Below, in pieces: positions 1 through 9,045 of a DNA stretch of 64,000 nt. This DNA comes from Variovorax sp. MHTC-1 (lineage in GTDB: Bacteria; Pseudomonadota; Gammaproteobacteria; Burkholderiales; Burkholderiaceae_C). How positions within the stretch are numbered: position 1 is the stretch's first letter; each line of letters starts with the position of its first letter. The notes beneath the pieces are model-generated. The model had not been told where the DNA came from and did no database searches. It saw nothing but the letters and a program-made list of their open reading frames with translations. The DNA lies in the NCBI RefSeq assembly GCF_003984645.1, contig NZ_RWKI01000003.1, positions 403,982-467,981 on the forward strand, written 5' to 3'. The position numbers were made by a program, and so were the translations under genes.

Positions 1-2
1 TG

Positions 3-1634
3 TTCGTGGGCAGCGGCGTCAGTGTGTCCGGTTGCGGTGGAGGCGGCGATGGTGGCGGTGGTTTCGGCGGCGGTGCACCCCCCGCCGGCACGGGCAGCCT
101 CTTCCCGCATGGTGTCGCAAGCGGCGACCCCTTGTCCGACCGTGTCATCCTGTGGACGCGCGTCACGTCGCCGAGCCCGGGCGCGCTCAACCTGAGCTGG
201 GAGGTGGCGAGCGATCCCAACTTCGGCGGCATCGTGGCCCGCGGCACGGCGAACACCGGAGCGGAGCAGGACTACACCGTCAAGGTGGATGCCACCGGCC
301 TGCAGCCCGCGAGCGTCTACTACTACCGCTTCTATCTCGGATCGGAGCCGTCGCCCACGGGGCGCACGAAGACCTTGCCCGTCGGCAATGTGTCGCAGTT
401 GAAGCTGGCCGTGGTCTCGTGTTCGAACTTTCCGGCCGGCTACTTCAATGTGTATGCCGAACTGGCCAAGCGCACGGACATCGACGTGGCCCTGCACCTG
501 GGCGACTACATCTACGAGTTCGGGCTGCTGGGCTTCGGGTCGGAGCTGGCCTTCACGGTCGATCGCGAAGCGAAACCGCCTCACGAACTCATCACCCTCG
601 ACGACTACCGCCGCCGCCATGCGCAGTACCGCACCGACCCGGACCTGATCGCATTCCACGCGAAGCTGCCGGTGATCGCTGTGTGGGACGACCACGACGT
701 GGCCGACAACGCGTGGTCCGGCGGCGCGGTCAACCACGATCCGGCCACGGAAGGCAGCTTTGCCGCGCGCCGTGCGGCGGCGATGCAGGCCTATCGCGAA
801 TGGATTCCCGTTCGCATGCCCGACCCATCGAATCCGCTGAAGATCTACCGCTCCTTCGACTTCGGCACGCTCGCATCGCTGCACATGCTCGATACCCGGC
901 TGATCGGACGAGACCAGCAGGTCGATCTCGATCAGTATCTGGCCGGCGCGGCAGCGGGCGCGTCGCGCCAGCTTCTGGGCGCCGAGCAATCGGACTGGCT
1001 GTCGGCCCGGCTGGCCGCTTCCGGCGCCACCTGGCAGGTGCTGGGGAACCAGGTGCTCATGGCGCGCATGGAAATACCGCTCTCCATCGCAAGCGCATTC
1101 ACGCCCGAGACGGTGGCCGAATTCCTGGCCGCCCAGGCCACGCCGGAGGCCCTGCGCAGCGACAGCCAGCGCGCCTTGCTGAACCAGCGCCGCGTGCCCT
1201 ACAACCTCGATGCCTGGGACGGCTATCCCGCGGCGCGCGAATCGGTTCTGGTCACGGCCCGTTCGCTGGGCAAGAACCTCGTATCGCTGGCGGGCGATAC
1301 GCACAACGCGTGGGCCAGCAACCTGACCGATGCCGCGGGCCAGCGCGTCGGCGTGGAGTTCGCGACGGCGTCGGTCAGCTCGCCGGGTTTCGAGCGCGCG
1401 CTGCCGCTGATCTCCGGTCCCGTCCTCTCGGATGCGTTTCCCAGGCTGGTGAGGGATCTGCGCTATGCGGAGACGAGCAAGCGCGGCTGCCTGGTGCTTA
1501 CGCTCACGCCGGCAGAAGCCAGGGGCGACTGGACGGAGGTCAGCACGGTGTTCAGCCGCTCCTATTCGGCACGGCTTGCGGCGAGCCTGCATGCCTTGCC
1601 CGGCGCAGGCCAGCTCGACGTGCTGCCGGTGTAG
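3..1634 (+). CDS. PhoD-like alkaline phosphatase / phosphodiesterase, lipoprotein, 5' partial
   Basis: Metal-dependent phosphomonoesterase or phosphodiesterase of the PhoD family, expected outside the cytoplasmic membrane. The reading frame is open to the window edge, so the true start is probably upstream. The visible N-terminus has a lipobox-like VSGC followed by a Gly-rich linker, suggesting a lipid-anchored protein whose (possibly Tat) signal peptide is cut off. A fibronectin-like N-terminal PhoD domain comes first. The metal-site motifs then follow in order: LHLGDYIYEFG (about residue 163), WDDHDVADN (about 226) and LAGDTHNAW (about 429). About 540 residues are present, normal for the family. 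Family assignment is secure; the substrate is not. Confidence 0.9.
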   Translation, partial: FVGSGVSVSGCGGGGDGGGGFGGGAPPAGTGSLFPHGVASGDPLSDRVILWTRVTSPSPGALNLSWEVASDPNFGGIVARGTANTGAEQDYTVKVDATGLQPASVYYYRFYLGSEPSPTGRTKTLPVGNVSQLKLAVVSCSNFPAGYFNVYAELAKRTDIDVALHLGDYIYEFGLLGFGSELAFTVDREAKPPHELITLDDYRRRHAQYRTDPDLIAFHAKLPVIAVWDDHDVADNAWSGGAVNHDPATEGSFAARRAAAMQAYREWIPVRMPDPSNPLKIYRSFDFGTLASLHMLDTRLIGRDQQVDLDQYLAGAAAGASRQLLGAEQSDWLSARLAASGATWQVLGNQVLMARMEIPLSIASAFTPETVAEFLAAQATPEALRSDSQRALLNQRRVPYNLDAWDGYPAARESVLVTARSLGKNLVSLAGDTHNAWASNLTDAAGQRVGVEFATASVSSPGFERALPLISGPVLSDAFPRLVRDLRYAETSKRGCLVLTLTPAEARGDWTEVSTVFSRSYSARLAASLHALPGAGQLDVLPV

Positions 1635-1658
1635 CAGCCGGGCGGGCCAGAATAGCGG

Positions 1659-2072
1659 ATGCCCGCGCCGCGCCTGCCCATCCTTGTCGACCCGCTGGAG
1701 GTCGAGTTCAGCGCCATCCGCGCGCAGGGCGCGGGCGGGCAGAACGTCAACAAGGTGTCGAGCGCGGTGCACCTGCGCTACGACATCCCCGCGAGCTCGC
1801 TGCCCGAGGACGTCAAGGAACGCCTGCTCGCGCTGCGCGACAGCCGCATCACGCACGAAGGCGTGCTGGTGCTGAAGGCGCAGAAGCACCGCAGCCAGGA
1901 CATGAACCGCGCCGACGCGCTGGCGCGGCTGCAGGAGCTGGTCGACAGCGTCGCGACGCCGCCGCGCGTGCGCCGGCCGACCAAGCCCAGCTATGGCGCG
2001 AAGCAGCGGCGGCTCGAGGGCAAGAGCCAGCGCTCGGAAATCAAGAGCCTGCGTGGGCCGGTGAAGGATTGA
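1659..2072 (+). CDS. arfB: Alternative ribosome-rescue factor / peptidyl-tRNA hydrolase ArfB (YaeJ)
   Basis: Hydrolyses peptidyl-tRNA on ribosomes stalled without a stop codon. The 137-residue protein has the class I release-factor catalytic GGQ at residues 26-28, in the context AGGQNVNK. It also has the basic C-terminal tail typical of ArfB, which enters the mRNA channel (RRPTKPSYGAKQRRLEGKSQ). The length matches the family and excludes full release factors, which carry extra codon-recognition domains. It starts 24 bases after the phosphatase gene, and its 3' end overlaps the converging metallophosphoesterase pseudogene by about 32 bases. Confidence 0.93.
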   Translation: MPAPRLPILVDPLEVEFSAIRAQGAGGQNVNKVSSAVHLRYDIPASSLPEDVKERLLALRDSRITHEGVLVLKAQKHRSQDMNRADALARLQELVDSVATPPRVRRPTKPSYGAKQRRLEGKSQRSEIKSLRGPVKD

Positions 2073-2846
2073 GCGCCGCCGCGCCGCCGACCTCGACCGT
2101 GAGCAGCGGGTCGAACAGCGCGTTCTCGTCGACCCCGTCGCGCGCATAGCCGCGCGGGTTGCACAGCACGCGCGTGCTGTTCACACGGTAGTCGAAGCTG
2201 TCGTGCGTGTGGCCGTGGATCCAGAGTTCGGGCCCACCACCGCGCATCAACGCTTCCAGGTCGGATACGAAAGAGGCGTTGATCGGCGAGCCGGCAAAGC
2301 GGGGATGGATGCTCTTCGGCGAAGGTGCGTGGTGCGTGACGACCACGGTCGGCCCCGCATGCGGCTCGGCCAGCCGGTCGGCCAGCCAGGCCGCGTGGCG
2401 CCGGAACAATGCGGCTGCATCCGCCGGCGCGAAGAGGGCGGGCGAGTCCTCGTTCAACCGGATGCGGCTGAAGTCGCGCATGAACTGGGCGGCCAGGGCC
2501 ATTGCCGACGTGCGCGCCTCGCCCGCGCCGAACAGGAGGTAGTCGGTCCACAGCGTGCTGCCGAGGAAGCGCACGCCGTCGATCACGACTTCCTCGTCGT
2601 CGAGCACGCGGATGCGCGTTCCGGCAGCGCGTGCCTTCAGCTCGCGCATCGTGCCGTGGATGCTTCCGCCGTAGAACTCGTGGTTGCCCGCCAATAGAGC
2701 ACCGGCTTGTCGAAGCCCGCGGCCCAGGCCAGCGCTTCGGCCGGGCGCGCGATGTCGCCGGCCAGGATGACGAGATCGGCATCGGTCTGCGGATGCGGCA
2801 GCACGCCGCGGCTCAGGTGCAGGTCGGAGAGGATGTGGAGCTTCAT
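2041..2846 (-). pseudogene. Metallophosphoesterase, broken by a single-base frameshift
   Basis: A calcineurin-like phosphoesterase that is intact apart from one frame change. The N-terminal part starts at ATG 2846 and reads MKLHILSDLHLSRG...DLVILAGDIARP...FDKPVLY, with the DLH and GDI metal motifs. Near 2690-2700 the frame must shift to continue with LAGNHEFYGG (the GNHE motif), then THHAPS and IHGHTHDSFDY. Adding one base after the TAT of PVLY restores a continuous protein of about 267 residues. The start overlaps the SulP stop by ATGA, implying translational coupling. All catalytic motifs survive, so either the mutation is recent or there is a sequencing error. Confidence 0.8.
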
Positions 2847-4534
2847 GCGGCGCGCTCCTGCTGCAGGACGGACGCATCGGCCAGCGCGGCCAGCGCGTCG
2901 CTGTCGGTCCGGTAGACGAAGAGCATCGGTCCTGGGCTCAGCAGCCCGGCGCGTTCCAGCACCTGCTGCGCCGGCAGCTTGAGGCCGCTCAGATGCAGCC
3001 GCACGCCCTTGGATTCCAGTAGCCGCCGGATCGTGCCGAACACCTCCGCGCCGGTCACGTCGATGCGGTTGATCGGCTGCGCGAACAGGCAGATGTCGGT
3101 GAGCTCGGGCCGCATCGCCAGCGTGACGGTGATGGCGCGCTCCAGCGTGCTCGCGGTGGCGAAGTCGAGCTCGGCATCCATGCGCATCGCGTGCAGCTGC
3201 GGCGCGAGCGGCGGCAGGTTCCACAGGTGGCGGTCGCGCAGGCTGCCGTCGGGATGCAGGCCGACTTCGATGATGCGCGGATGCAAATGCCGGTACATGT
3301 AGTGGCTGAGGCTCATCAAGAGGCCGGCCAGCACGCCCCAGTAGATCGAGGGCGAGGTCGCGATCGTGAGCACGAAGGTGACCAGCGCGGTGACCGCTTC
3401 GACGCGCGAGATGCGCCACAGCGCGACGAACTGCCCCGGCCGCACCAGGCCCAGCATGGCGACCACCACGATCGCCGCGAGCACTGCCTGCGGCACGTGG
3501 TAGAGCAGCGGCATCGCCCACAGCAGCGCGGCGCCGATCAGCAGCACGCAGAACACGGTGGCCCAGCCGGTCTGCGCGCCGGCGTAGAGATTGATGGCCG
3601 AGCGCGAGAACGAGGAACTGGTGGGGAAGGCGCCTGAGAGGCCGGAGGCGATCTTGGCCAGGCCCTGGCCGATCAGGTCCTGGTTCTCGTTCCAGAGCTT
3701 GCCGGCCCGCGCGTTGTCGACCTTGGCGCTCGAGGCCGTCTCGAGAAAGCTCACCAGCGTGATCATCAAGGCCGGCAGCAGCAGTGCGCCGAAGGTGCCG
3801 AGCGGCAGCGGACCGGGCCAGTAGAAGGCCGGCAGCCCCGAGGGCAGGGTGCCGACCACCGCGCCGCCGCGCAGCGCATAGCCGATGGCCGCGCTGATGG
3901 CCGCACACGCGCCCACCACCACCATGGCAGCCGGGAAGCGCGGCCAGCGCTCCTTGGCGAGCCACAGCGCCGCGATGCTGCCGAGCCCGAAGGCAATGGC
4001 CAGGAAATCGGGCGGCGCGCCGTGCAGCAGCTGGTCGATGCTGCGGCCGGTGAAGCCGAAGAGCGCCGGCAGCTGAGACAAGATGATCAGCACCGAAGCC
4101 GCCTGCGTGAAGCCCATCAGCACCGGCGAATTGACCAGCCGCAGCACCCAGCCGAAACCGCCGAGCCCGAGCACCAGCTGGATCGCACCCGACATGAGGC
4201 ACAGCCACACCGCGAGCGCCACCCATTCGGCGCTGCCCGGAATGGCCAGCGGGCCGAGCGAGGCCGCGACCAGCAGGCTGGACAAGGCGGTCGGTCCGAC
4301 CGACAGCCGCGTCGACGCGCTGAACATCACGCCGATCAGGGCCGGCAGCAGCGAGGCGTAGATTCCCGTGACCAGCGGCATCCCGGCCAGCGCCGCATAG
4401 GCCACGCCCTGCGGGATCACCATCAATGCCACGGTGATGCCGGCCAGCGCTTCGCCTGTGAGCAGCGCGCGGCTCGGGCGAGGCCAGCCGAGGAAGGGAA
4501 GCCAGCGCACGAGCTGGTCGCGATGAAGGGCCAT
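2843..4534 (-). CDS. SulP-family inorganic anion transporter with STAS domain
   Basis: Inner-membrane anion permease of the SulP/SLC26 family (sulfate, bicarbonate or other small anions). The 563-residue protein begins with the family signature region WLPFLGWPRPSRALLTGEALAGI and continues GVAYAALAGMPLVTGIYASLLPAL. About ten to twelve hydrophobic segments follow, and a C-terminal STAS domain spans roughly residues 430-550. Its stop codon overlaps the start of the downstream phosphoesterase (ATGA), so the two probably form an operon. The substrate cannot be decided from sequence alone. Confidence 0.9.
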   Translation of the reverse strand: MALHRDQLVRWLPFLGWPRPSRALLTGEALAGITVALMVIPQGVAYAALAGMPLVTGIYASLLPALIGVMFSASTRLSVGPTALSSLLVAASLGPLAIPGSAEWVALAVWLCLMSGAIQLVLGLGGFGWVLRLVNSPVLMGFTQAASVLIILSQLPALFGFTGRSIDQLLHGAPPDFLAIAFGLGSIAALWLAKERWPRFPAAMVVVGACAAISAAIGYALRGGAVVGTLPSGLPAFYWPGPLPLGTFGALLLPALMITLVSFLETASSAKVDNARAGKLWNENQDLIGQGLAKIASGLSGAFPTSSSFSRSAINLYAGAQTGWATVFCVLLIGAALLWAMPLLYHVPQAVLAAIVVVAMLGLVRPGQFVALWRISRVEAVTALVTFVLTIATSPSIYWGVLAGLLMSLSHYMYRHLHPRIIEVGLHPDGSLRDRHLWNLPPLAPQLHAMRMDAELDFATASTLERAITVTLAMRPELTDICLFAQPINRIDVTGAEVFGTIRRLLESKGVRLHLSGLKLPAQQVLERAGLLSPGPMLFVYRTDSDALAALADASVLQQERAA

Positions 4535-4609
4535 GCCTTCAGCGCGCTGAATGTTGTTCGGGGTGCACCTGCCGATGATACGAAAGCACGGCCCAGTGCC
4601 CGCGGACAG

Positions 4610-5431
4610 CTACTTCTTCTTGTGCTGGAACGCCGTCGGCGATTTCCCCGTCGCGGCCTTGAACATCGCGCAGAAGGCGCTGTCGGTCGCGTAGCCGCTC
4701 GCCGACGCCACCTGGCTCACGGCCATGCCGCGCGCGAGCAGTGGCAGCGCATGCGCGAGCACGGCCTGCTGGCGCCATTGCTGCCAGCTCATGCCGAGCT
4801 GGTCGCGGAACAGCCGTGCCACGGTGCGCTCGCTGGCGCCGATGGCTTCGGCGCGTTCGGCCAGCGTGGCGCGGCTCGCCGGGTTGCGCAGCAGCGTCTC
4901 GCACAACTGGCGCAGGCGCTTGTCGGCCGGCAGCGGCACGTCGATGCGGATCTGCGTCGCGCGCTCGAGCTCGTCGACCAGAAGCGGCGCGATCCAGCGC
5001 TCGCGCTGCGCCGCGTGCGGGTCGGCCGGCGGCAGGCCGTCGGGCGTGGTGTCGAGCGCGAGCATCAGGGCGCGCAGCAAGGGACTGATCTCCAGCACCT
5101 CGCATTTCTCCCAGGCCGGCCCGAGCCAGCTGTGCAGATAGACGGTGCGCAGCTCGGCGTCTTCGATCAAGGTGACGCTGTGCGGCATGTCGGCCGGCAC
5201 CCAGAGTGCGCGCGAGGGCGGCACGATGTAGCTGCCGTCCTCGGTGCTGAGGCGGATCACGCCGCGCGTCGAGAAGGTCAGCTGCGGCCACGGGTGGGAA
5301 TGCAGCTCGACGAAGGTGTCGGCCTTCAGAAAATGTTCCTTGGCGCGCAGCGGGCGCAGCGCGTCGGGCGCATAGAGGTGAGGCGTGAGCGAGGCGACGC
5401 TGTAGATCGGCGTGGCGGCAAGGGGCGGCAT
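4610..5431 (-). CDS. AraC-family transcriptional regulator with N-terminal cupin
   Basis: DNA-binding regulator of 273 residues. The N-terminal half is a cupin-like sensor domain (HSHPWPQLTFSTRGVIRL, about residues 45-62). The C-terminal half carries the paired AraC helix-turn-helix motifs (ATLAERAEAIGASERTVARL, then VSQVASASGYATDSAFCAMF and the closing FKAATGKSPTAFQ). It is transcribed divergently from the MFS gene with under 100 bases between them, the usual layout for a local regulator of an efflux or uptake carrier. The effector is unknown. Confidence 0.88.
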   Translation of the reverse strand: MPPLAATPIYSVASLTPHLYAPDALRPLRAKEHFLKADTFVELHSHPWPQLTFSTRGVIRLSTEDGSYIVPPSRALWVPADMPHSVTLIEDAELRTVYLHSWLGPAWEKCEVLEISPLLRALMLALDTTPDGLPPADPHAAQRERWIAPLLVDELERATQIRIDVPLPADKRLRQLCETLLRNPASRATLAERAEAIGASERTVARLFRDQLGMSWQQWRQQAVLAHALPLLARGMAVSQVASASGYATDSAFCAMFKAATGKSPTAFQHKKK

Positions 5432-5520
5432 GATTTCGACAAATGTTGTCTCTGTATCGCCATTCTGCCGTCACCTCCGGGAATACGATCGGTGCCCGCT
5501 CCGGTTTCTTGTTGCAATTC

Positions 5521-6762
5521 ATGTCTTCATCCTCCGCTTCCGCCGCCACGCCCACCTTGCGCTCCGACGCCAAGCTGATCGGCCTCGTCGGCTTGGCGCA
5601 TGCCATCAGCCATTTCGCCCAGCTCGTGCTGCCGCCGCTGTTTCCGTGGCTGAAGGACGCCTTCGACGTGAGCTACACCGAGCTCGGCGCGGTGCTCACC
5701 GTGTTCTTCGTGGTCTCTTGCGTGGTGCAGGCGGCCTCGGGCTTCCTGGTCGACAAGCTGGGCCCGCGGCCGGTGCTGTTCGTGGGGCTCGGGTTGCTGG
5801 CCCTCGCGGCTTTTGGCTATGCGTTGGCGCAGAGCTACTGGATGCTGCTCGCCAGCGCGGTGGTCGCGGGCATCGGCAACGGCGTGTTCCACCCGGTCGA
5901 CTACACGCTGTTCAACCGCAAGGTGGCGCCCACGCGCCTGGGCCATGCCTATAGCGTGCACGGCATCACCGGCAGCCTGGGCTGGGCGGTGGCGCCGGCT
6001 TTCGTGGTGCCGCTGGCCATCGCGTTCTCGTGGCGCGTGGCGCTGGCCTCGGCCGGCGCGCTGGCGCTGGTGGTGCTGGCGGTGTTGTGGTGGAACCGCA
6101 GCGTGCTCGCGCTCGACGTCAAGGCGGTGCACAAGGCGACCGGCTCGGATGCGGCGCCGACCGGCGAATTCGCCTTCCTCAAGATCCCGGCGGTCTGGAT
6201 GTGCTTCGGCTTTTTCTTCTTCTATGCGATGGCGCTGAGCGTGGTGCAGACCTTCGCGCCGGCGGCGGCCGGGCATCTGCACGCGGTGCCGGTGGCGCTG
6301 GTCGCTGTGTGTCTCACGATCTACATGGTGGCCAGCGCGGCCGGCATGGTGGTGGGCGGCTTCCTGGCGTCCGACCCCTCGCGCTGCGAGCGCGTGGTGG
6401 GCGCCGCCTTCGGCACGGCCGCGGTGCTGGCGCTGGTGCTCGCGCTGGCCGACTTCCCGCCCATCGTGGTGCCGGTGATGTTCGGCGCGATGGGCTTCGC
6501 CTCCGGTATCGCGGGGCCTTCGCGCGACCTGCTGGTCAAGCGCTCGACGCCGGCCAATGCGACCGGCCGCGTCTACGGCGTGGTCTACGCGGGCCTGGAC
6601 ATCGGCCAGGCGCTGGCGCCGCTGATCTTCGGCCGGCTGATGGACCATGGCCGGTACACCAGCGTGATCATCGGGCTCGCGGTGGTGCAGGCCGTGCTGA
6701 TCGCCAGCGCCCTCAATGTGCGGCGCGTGCGCCGCGAAGCCCTCGTCCCCGCGTCGGCCTGA
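5521..6762 (+). CDS. Major facilitator superfamily transporter
   Basis: Inner-membrane secondary transporter of 413 residues counted from ATG 5521, with about twelve hydrophobic segments. An upstream in-frame start at 5443 would add 26 residues without membrane character, so the ATG before SSSSASAATPTLRSDAKLIGL is preferred. The first half has the MFS loop 2-3 signature GFLVDKLGPRPVLF. The overall pattern (GLAHAISHFAQLVLPPLFPWLKD) resembles the fosmidomycin-resistance-like branch. It is divergent from the AraC gene, probably its regulator, and is followed after 4 bases by the TauE-type permease. Substrate unknown. Confidence 0.87.
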   Translation: MSSSSASAATPTLRSDAKLIGLVGLAHAISHFAQLVLPPLFPWLKDAFDVSYTELGAVLTVFFVVSCVVQAASGFLVDKLGPRPVLFVGLGLLALAAFGYALAQSYWMLLASAVVAGIGNGVFHPVDYTLFNRKVAPTRLGHAYSVHGITGSLGWAVAPAFVVPLAIAFSWRVALASAGALALVVLAVLWWNRSVLALDVKAVHKATGSDAAPTGEFAFLKIPAVWMCFGFFFFYAMALSVVQTFAPAAAGHLHAVPVALVAVCLTIYMVASAAGMVVGGFLASDPSRCERVVGAAFGTAAVLALVLALADFPPIVVPVMFGAMGFASGIAGPSRDLLVKRSTPANATGRVYGVVYAGLDIGQALAPLIFGRLMDHGRYTSVIIGLAVVQAVLIASALNVRRVRREALVPASA

Positions 6763-6766
6763 GCTC

Positions 6767-7519
6767 TTGTCGCTCTACTTGATCGTTGCGTTCGGCGCGG
6801 TCGTGGCCGGATTCGTGCAGGGCCTGTCGGGCTTCGCGTTCGGGCTGGTCGCGATGTCCTTCTGGGCCTGGACGGTGGATCCGAAGTTGGCCGCGGTGCT
6901 CGCGACCTTCGGCGCGCTCGCCGGCCAGGTGATTGCGGCGGTCACGGTGCGCCGCGGCTTCAACTGGTCGCTGCTGCTGCCCTTCGTCCTCGGCGGTCTC
7001 GTCGGCGTGCCGATCGGCGTGTGGCTGCTGCCGCGGCTCGACGTGCCGCTGTTCAAGGCCTGTCTCGGCGGCCTGCTGGTGCTCTGGTGCCCGGCCATGC
7101 TGATGGCGCGCGATCTGCCGCGCGTGAGCGCAGGCGGCCGGCCGGCCGATGCGGTGATCGGATTGATCGGCGGCGTCTGCGGCGGCCTCGGCGGCTTCAC
7201 CGGGGCGATCCCGACGCTCTGGTGCACGCTGCGCGGCCTCGAGAAGGACGTGCAGCGGGCCGTGATCCAGAACTTCAATCTCTCGATGCTGGTGGTGGCC
7301 TTCTCGCTCTATCTGGGCACGGGCCTCGTCGGCGTCCAGACGCTGCCCTTCCTCGGCATCGTCGCGGTCGCGGTGCTGGTACCGGTGCTGCTCGGTGCGC
7401 GGCTCTACATCGGCATCAGCGAGGCGCGCTTTCGCCAGGTCGTGCTGGGACTCCTGACGCTGTCGGGCGTGGCGCTGCTGGCGTCCTCGGTGCCGGAGCT
7501 GCTGGTGCGGACCGGCTAG
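6767..7519 (+). CDS. TauE/SafE-family permease (sulfite exporter-like)
   Basis: Membrane protein of about 250 residues with seven to eight hydrophobic segments and the family hallmark of two related halves (GFVQGLSGFAFGLVAMSFWAW; GGVCGGLGGFTGAIPTLWCTLRG). The family moves sulfite, sulfonates or other anions. Start choice is uncertain: TTG 6767 gives a normal N-terminus just after the MFS stop, while an ATG at 6716 would overlap the MFS gene by 47 bases. The TAG stop lies inside the left arm of the inverted-repeat element that follows. Co-transcription with the MFS gene is likely. Confidence 0.85.
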   Translation: MSLYLIVAFGAVVAGFVQGLSGFAFGLVAMSFWAWTVDPKLAAVLATFGALAGQVIAAVTVRRGFNWSLLLPFVLGGLVGVPIGVWLLPRLDVPLFKACLGGLLVLWCPAMLMARDLPRVSAGGRPADAVIGLIGGVCGGLGGFTGAIPTLWCTLRGLEKDVQRAVIQNFNLSMLVVAFSLYLGTGLVGVQTLPFLGIVAVAVLVPVLLGARLYIGISEARFRQVVLGLLTLSGVALLASSVPELLVRTG

Positions 7520-7787
7520 GGCCTGTTAACGCTATTTGCGGGGATCGCGTTGCCCAGCCAAGGGGCTGGATGCAAGGCGCCCGCGCGCGGCAAGGCTTGC
7601 GCCTTGCAAGCGCGGGCAACGCCGCAGACGGCCCCTTGGCTGGGCAACCCGGAGGGAAGGCCTGCCAGGGCGCGCCACTCGGCGTTGCGCTCCTTGTGCG
7701 TGCCGACGCACGCACGGCGTCGCGCGCCTTGATTGGCCCGCCCTGGCAGGCCTTCGCGACCCCGCAAATAGCGTTAACAGGCCCTAG
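7516..7787. repeat. Compact MITE-like element with about 30-bp terminal inverted repeats and two internal stems
   Basis: The left arm (7516-7549) begins CTAGGGCCTGTTAACGCTAT. The right arm (7756-7787) is its reverse complement with one base of difference. Two further long inverted pairs lie inside: about 7550-7566 with 7631-7647 (TTGCCCAGCCAAGGGGC and its complement), and about 7656-7672 with 7739-7755 (AAGGCCTGCCAGGGCG type). The element would fold as a closed three-stem structure. It contains no convincing gene. It sits exactly between two converging genes and supplies the TauE stop codon, so it may act as a bidirectional terminator. It resembles a non-autonomous transposable or REP-type element, but family membership is inferred. 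Confidence 0.8.
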
Positions 7788-7788
7788 T

Positions 7789-8247
7789 TCATCCCAGGTA
7801 GTCGATGAACTGCGGGATCACCTCGCGCAGGAAGGCGACTTCCTCCGCTGGAATGCTGCGCGGCTCCAGATCGAAATGGATGAAGGTGCCATAGGGCGTG
7901 CCGTCGGCGCGCGTCAGCAACTGGCCGTAGTAGGACTCGACGAAGCCGGCGTAGGGGCGGCTCGTCAGACGCTGGTCCGCGGAGGCATGGCTGGTCACGA
8001 ACTCGCCATGCTCGATCGCATACTGGCAGAAGCTCCTGCCGAGCGGCACCACCTTCAGCCAGGTTCGGTATTCGGAAATGCGGTCGAATGCGTGCGCCGC
8101 ATGCATCACCTCGCCACTCAGTTTGTAGATGGCCGTGAATCGATAGAGTGTCCGGTCGTTGAGCAAGGCCAGCGCCGGGACGATCCCGTGGTTGGCGAGA
8201 AGGCTGCGAACCGCCGCAGCAGGCACGGGCAAATCGATGTCGAGCAT
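7789..8247 (-). CDS. GAF-domain protein
   Basis: A 152-residue protein that is almost entirely one GAF-like sensor fold: a helical start (LPVPAAAVRSLLANHGIVPALALLN), then YRFTAIYKL, VPLGRSFCQYAIEHGEFV, RPYAGFVESYYGQLL and PYGTFIHFDLEPRSI. It has no attached output domain. The stop lies directly beside the right end of the inverted-repeat element. Such stand-alone GAF proteins often bind small ligands or sense redox state; no specific role can be given. Next upstream gene is a GST on the same strand, 110 bases away. Confidence 0.75.
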   Translation of the reverse strand: MLDIDLPVPAAAVRSLLANHGIVPALALLNDRTLYRFTAIYKLSGEVMHAAHAFDRISEYRTWLKVVPLGRSFCQYAIEHGEFVTSHASADQRLTSRPYAGFVESYYGQLLTRADGTPYGTFIHFDLEPRSIPAEEVAFLREVIPQFIDYLG

Positions 8248-8357
8248 GGGGGTCCTGTTGGGGCGTGGCCGCGAATCTTACGCAATTCTTACGGGACTCG
8301 GGAACAGGGTTTGACCGGGATCTTGTCAGCGCAAACCCTTGGATGGCCCCACGCGGC

Positions 8358-9032
8358 TCAGGACTCTGCGGCCTCGCAGCCAGGGACGAAGGGATAGCGC
8401 GCGGCCCAGAACTCGGCCAGGCGCGGCTCGGCATCGACGCGGCGAACCACCTCGGCCATGCGGGGCGCCTCGCGGTAGAAGCGCCGTCGCCGCGGCGTCC
8501 AGCGCGAGGCCACCGTCACGTAGAGATCGAGCATGCCGATGGCGTCGCCCAGCAGGTAGGGCGTGCCGCGCGGCATCTGCGCATCCATGAGACGCCAGCA
8601 TTCGGCGATGCGTTCTTCCGTGCGTTCGAGGATCACCTTTTCGGCCGCCGCATCGGCTGCCAGCCGCGATGGCACATCGCGCACCCAGAACAAGGAATAG
8701 ATCGCGGCGGAGACGAAGCTCATCCAGCGCAGGTACTGCGCGCGCTGCGGATCGTCGATGGCGGGGGCGAGACCCGCATCCGGATGGCGGTCGCCGAGCC
8801 AGACCAGGATCGCGGCGCTCTCGGTCATGACCTCGCCCGAAGGCAGCACCAGCACCGGCGCCTGCCGCATCGCGTTGACCGGCAGCAGCTTGTCTCGCTC
8901 GGCTTCGCTCTTCCAGGGCGCGACATCGACGATGGTGCAGGGCGCGCCGATCAGCGTGAGCGCCGCATGCACGGGCGTCGCGCCCGAACCGGGCGCGCCG
9001 TAGAGGGTGTAGGGCTTGGCGACGGTGTTCAT
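8358..9032 (-). CDS. Glutathione S-transferase family protein
   Basis: Cytosolic GST-like protein of 224 residues from ATG 9032; a TTG two codons further out is possible. The N-terminal thioredoxin-like domain runs from YTLYGAPGSGATPVHAALTLIGAPC to the glutathione-binding region (QAPVLVLPSGEVMTESAAILVWLGDRHP, about residues 55-85). An all-helical C-terminal domain follows, including the YLLGDAIGMLDLYV N-capping motif. Substrate unknown. It lies 13 bases downstream of ribH on the same strand and may be read through from the riboswitch-controlled transcript. Confidence 0.88.
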   Translation of the reverse strand: MNTVAKPYTLYGAPGSGATPVHAALTLIGAPCTIVDVAPWKSEAERDKLLPVNAMRQAPVLVLPSGEVMTESAAILVWLGDRHPDAGLAPAIDDPQRAQYLRWMSFVSAAIYSLFWVRDVPSRLAADAAAEKVILERTEERIAECWRLMDAQMPRGTPYLLGDAIGMLDLYVTVASRWTPRRRRFYREAPRMAEVVRRVDAEPRLAEFWAARYPFVPGCEAAES

Positions 9033-9045
9033 CGCCAAAGCCTAC

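Noticed and set aside
4022..5578. Long plus-strand frame of 518 codons opposite the SulP and AraC genes
   Set aside because: It lies antisense to two well-supported genes and its Arg/His/Gln-rich composition is typical of antisense frames in high-GC DNA.
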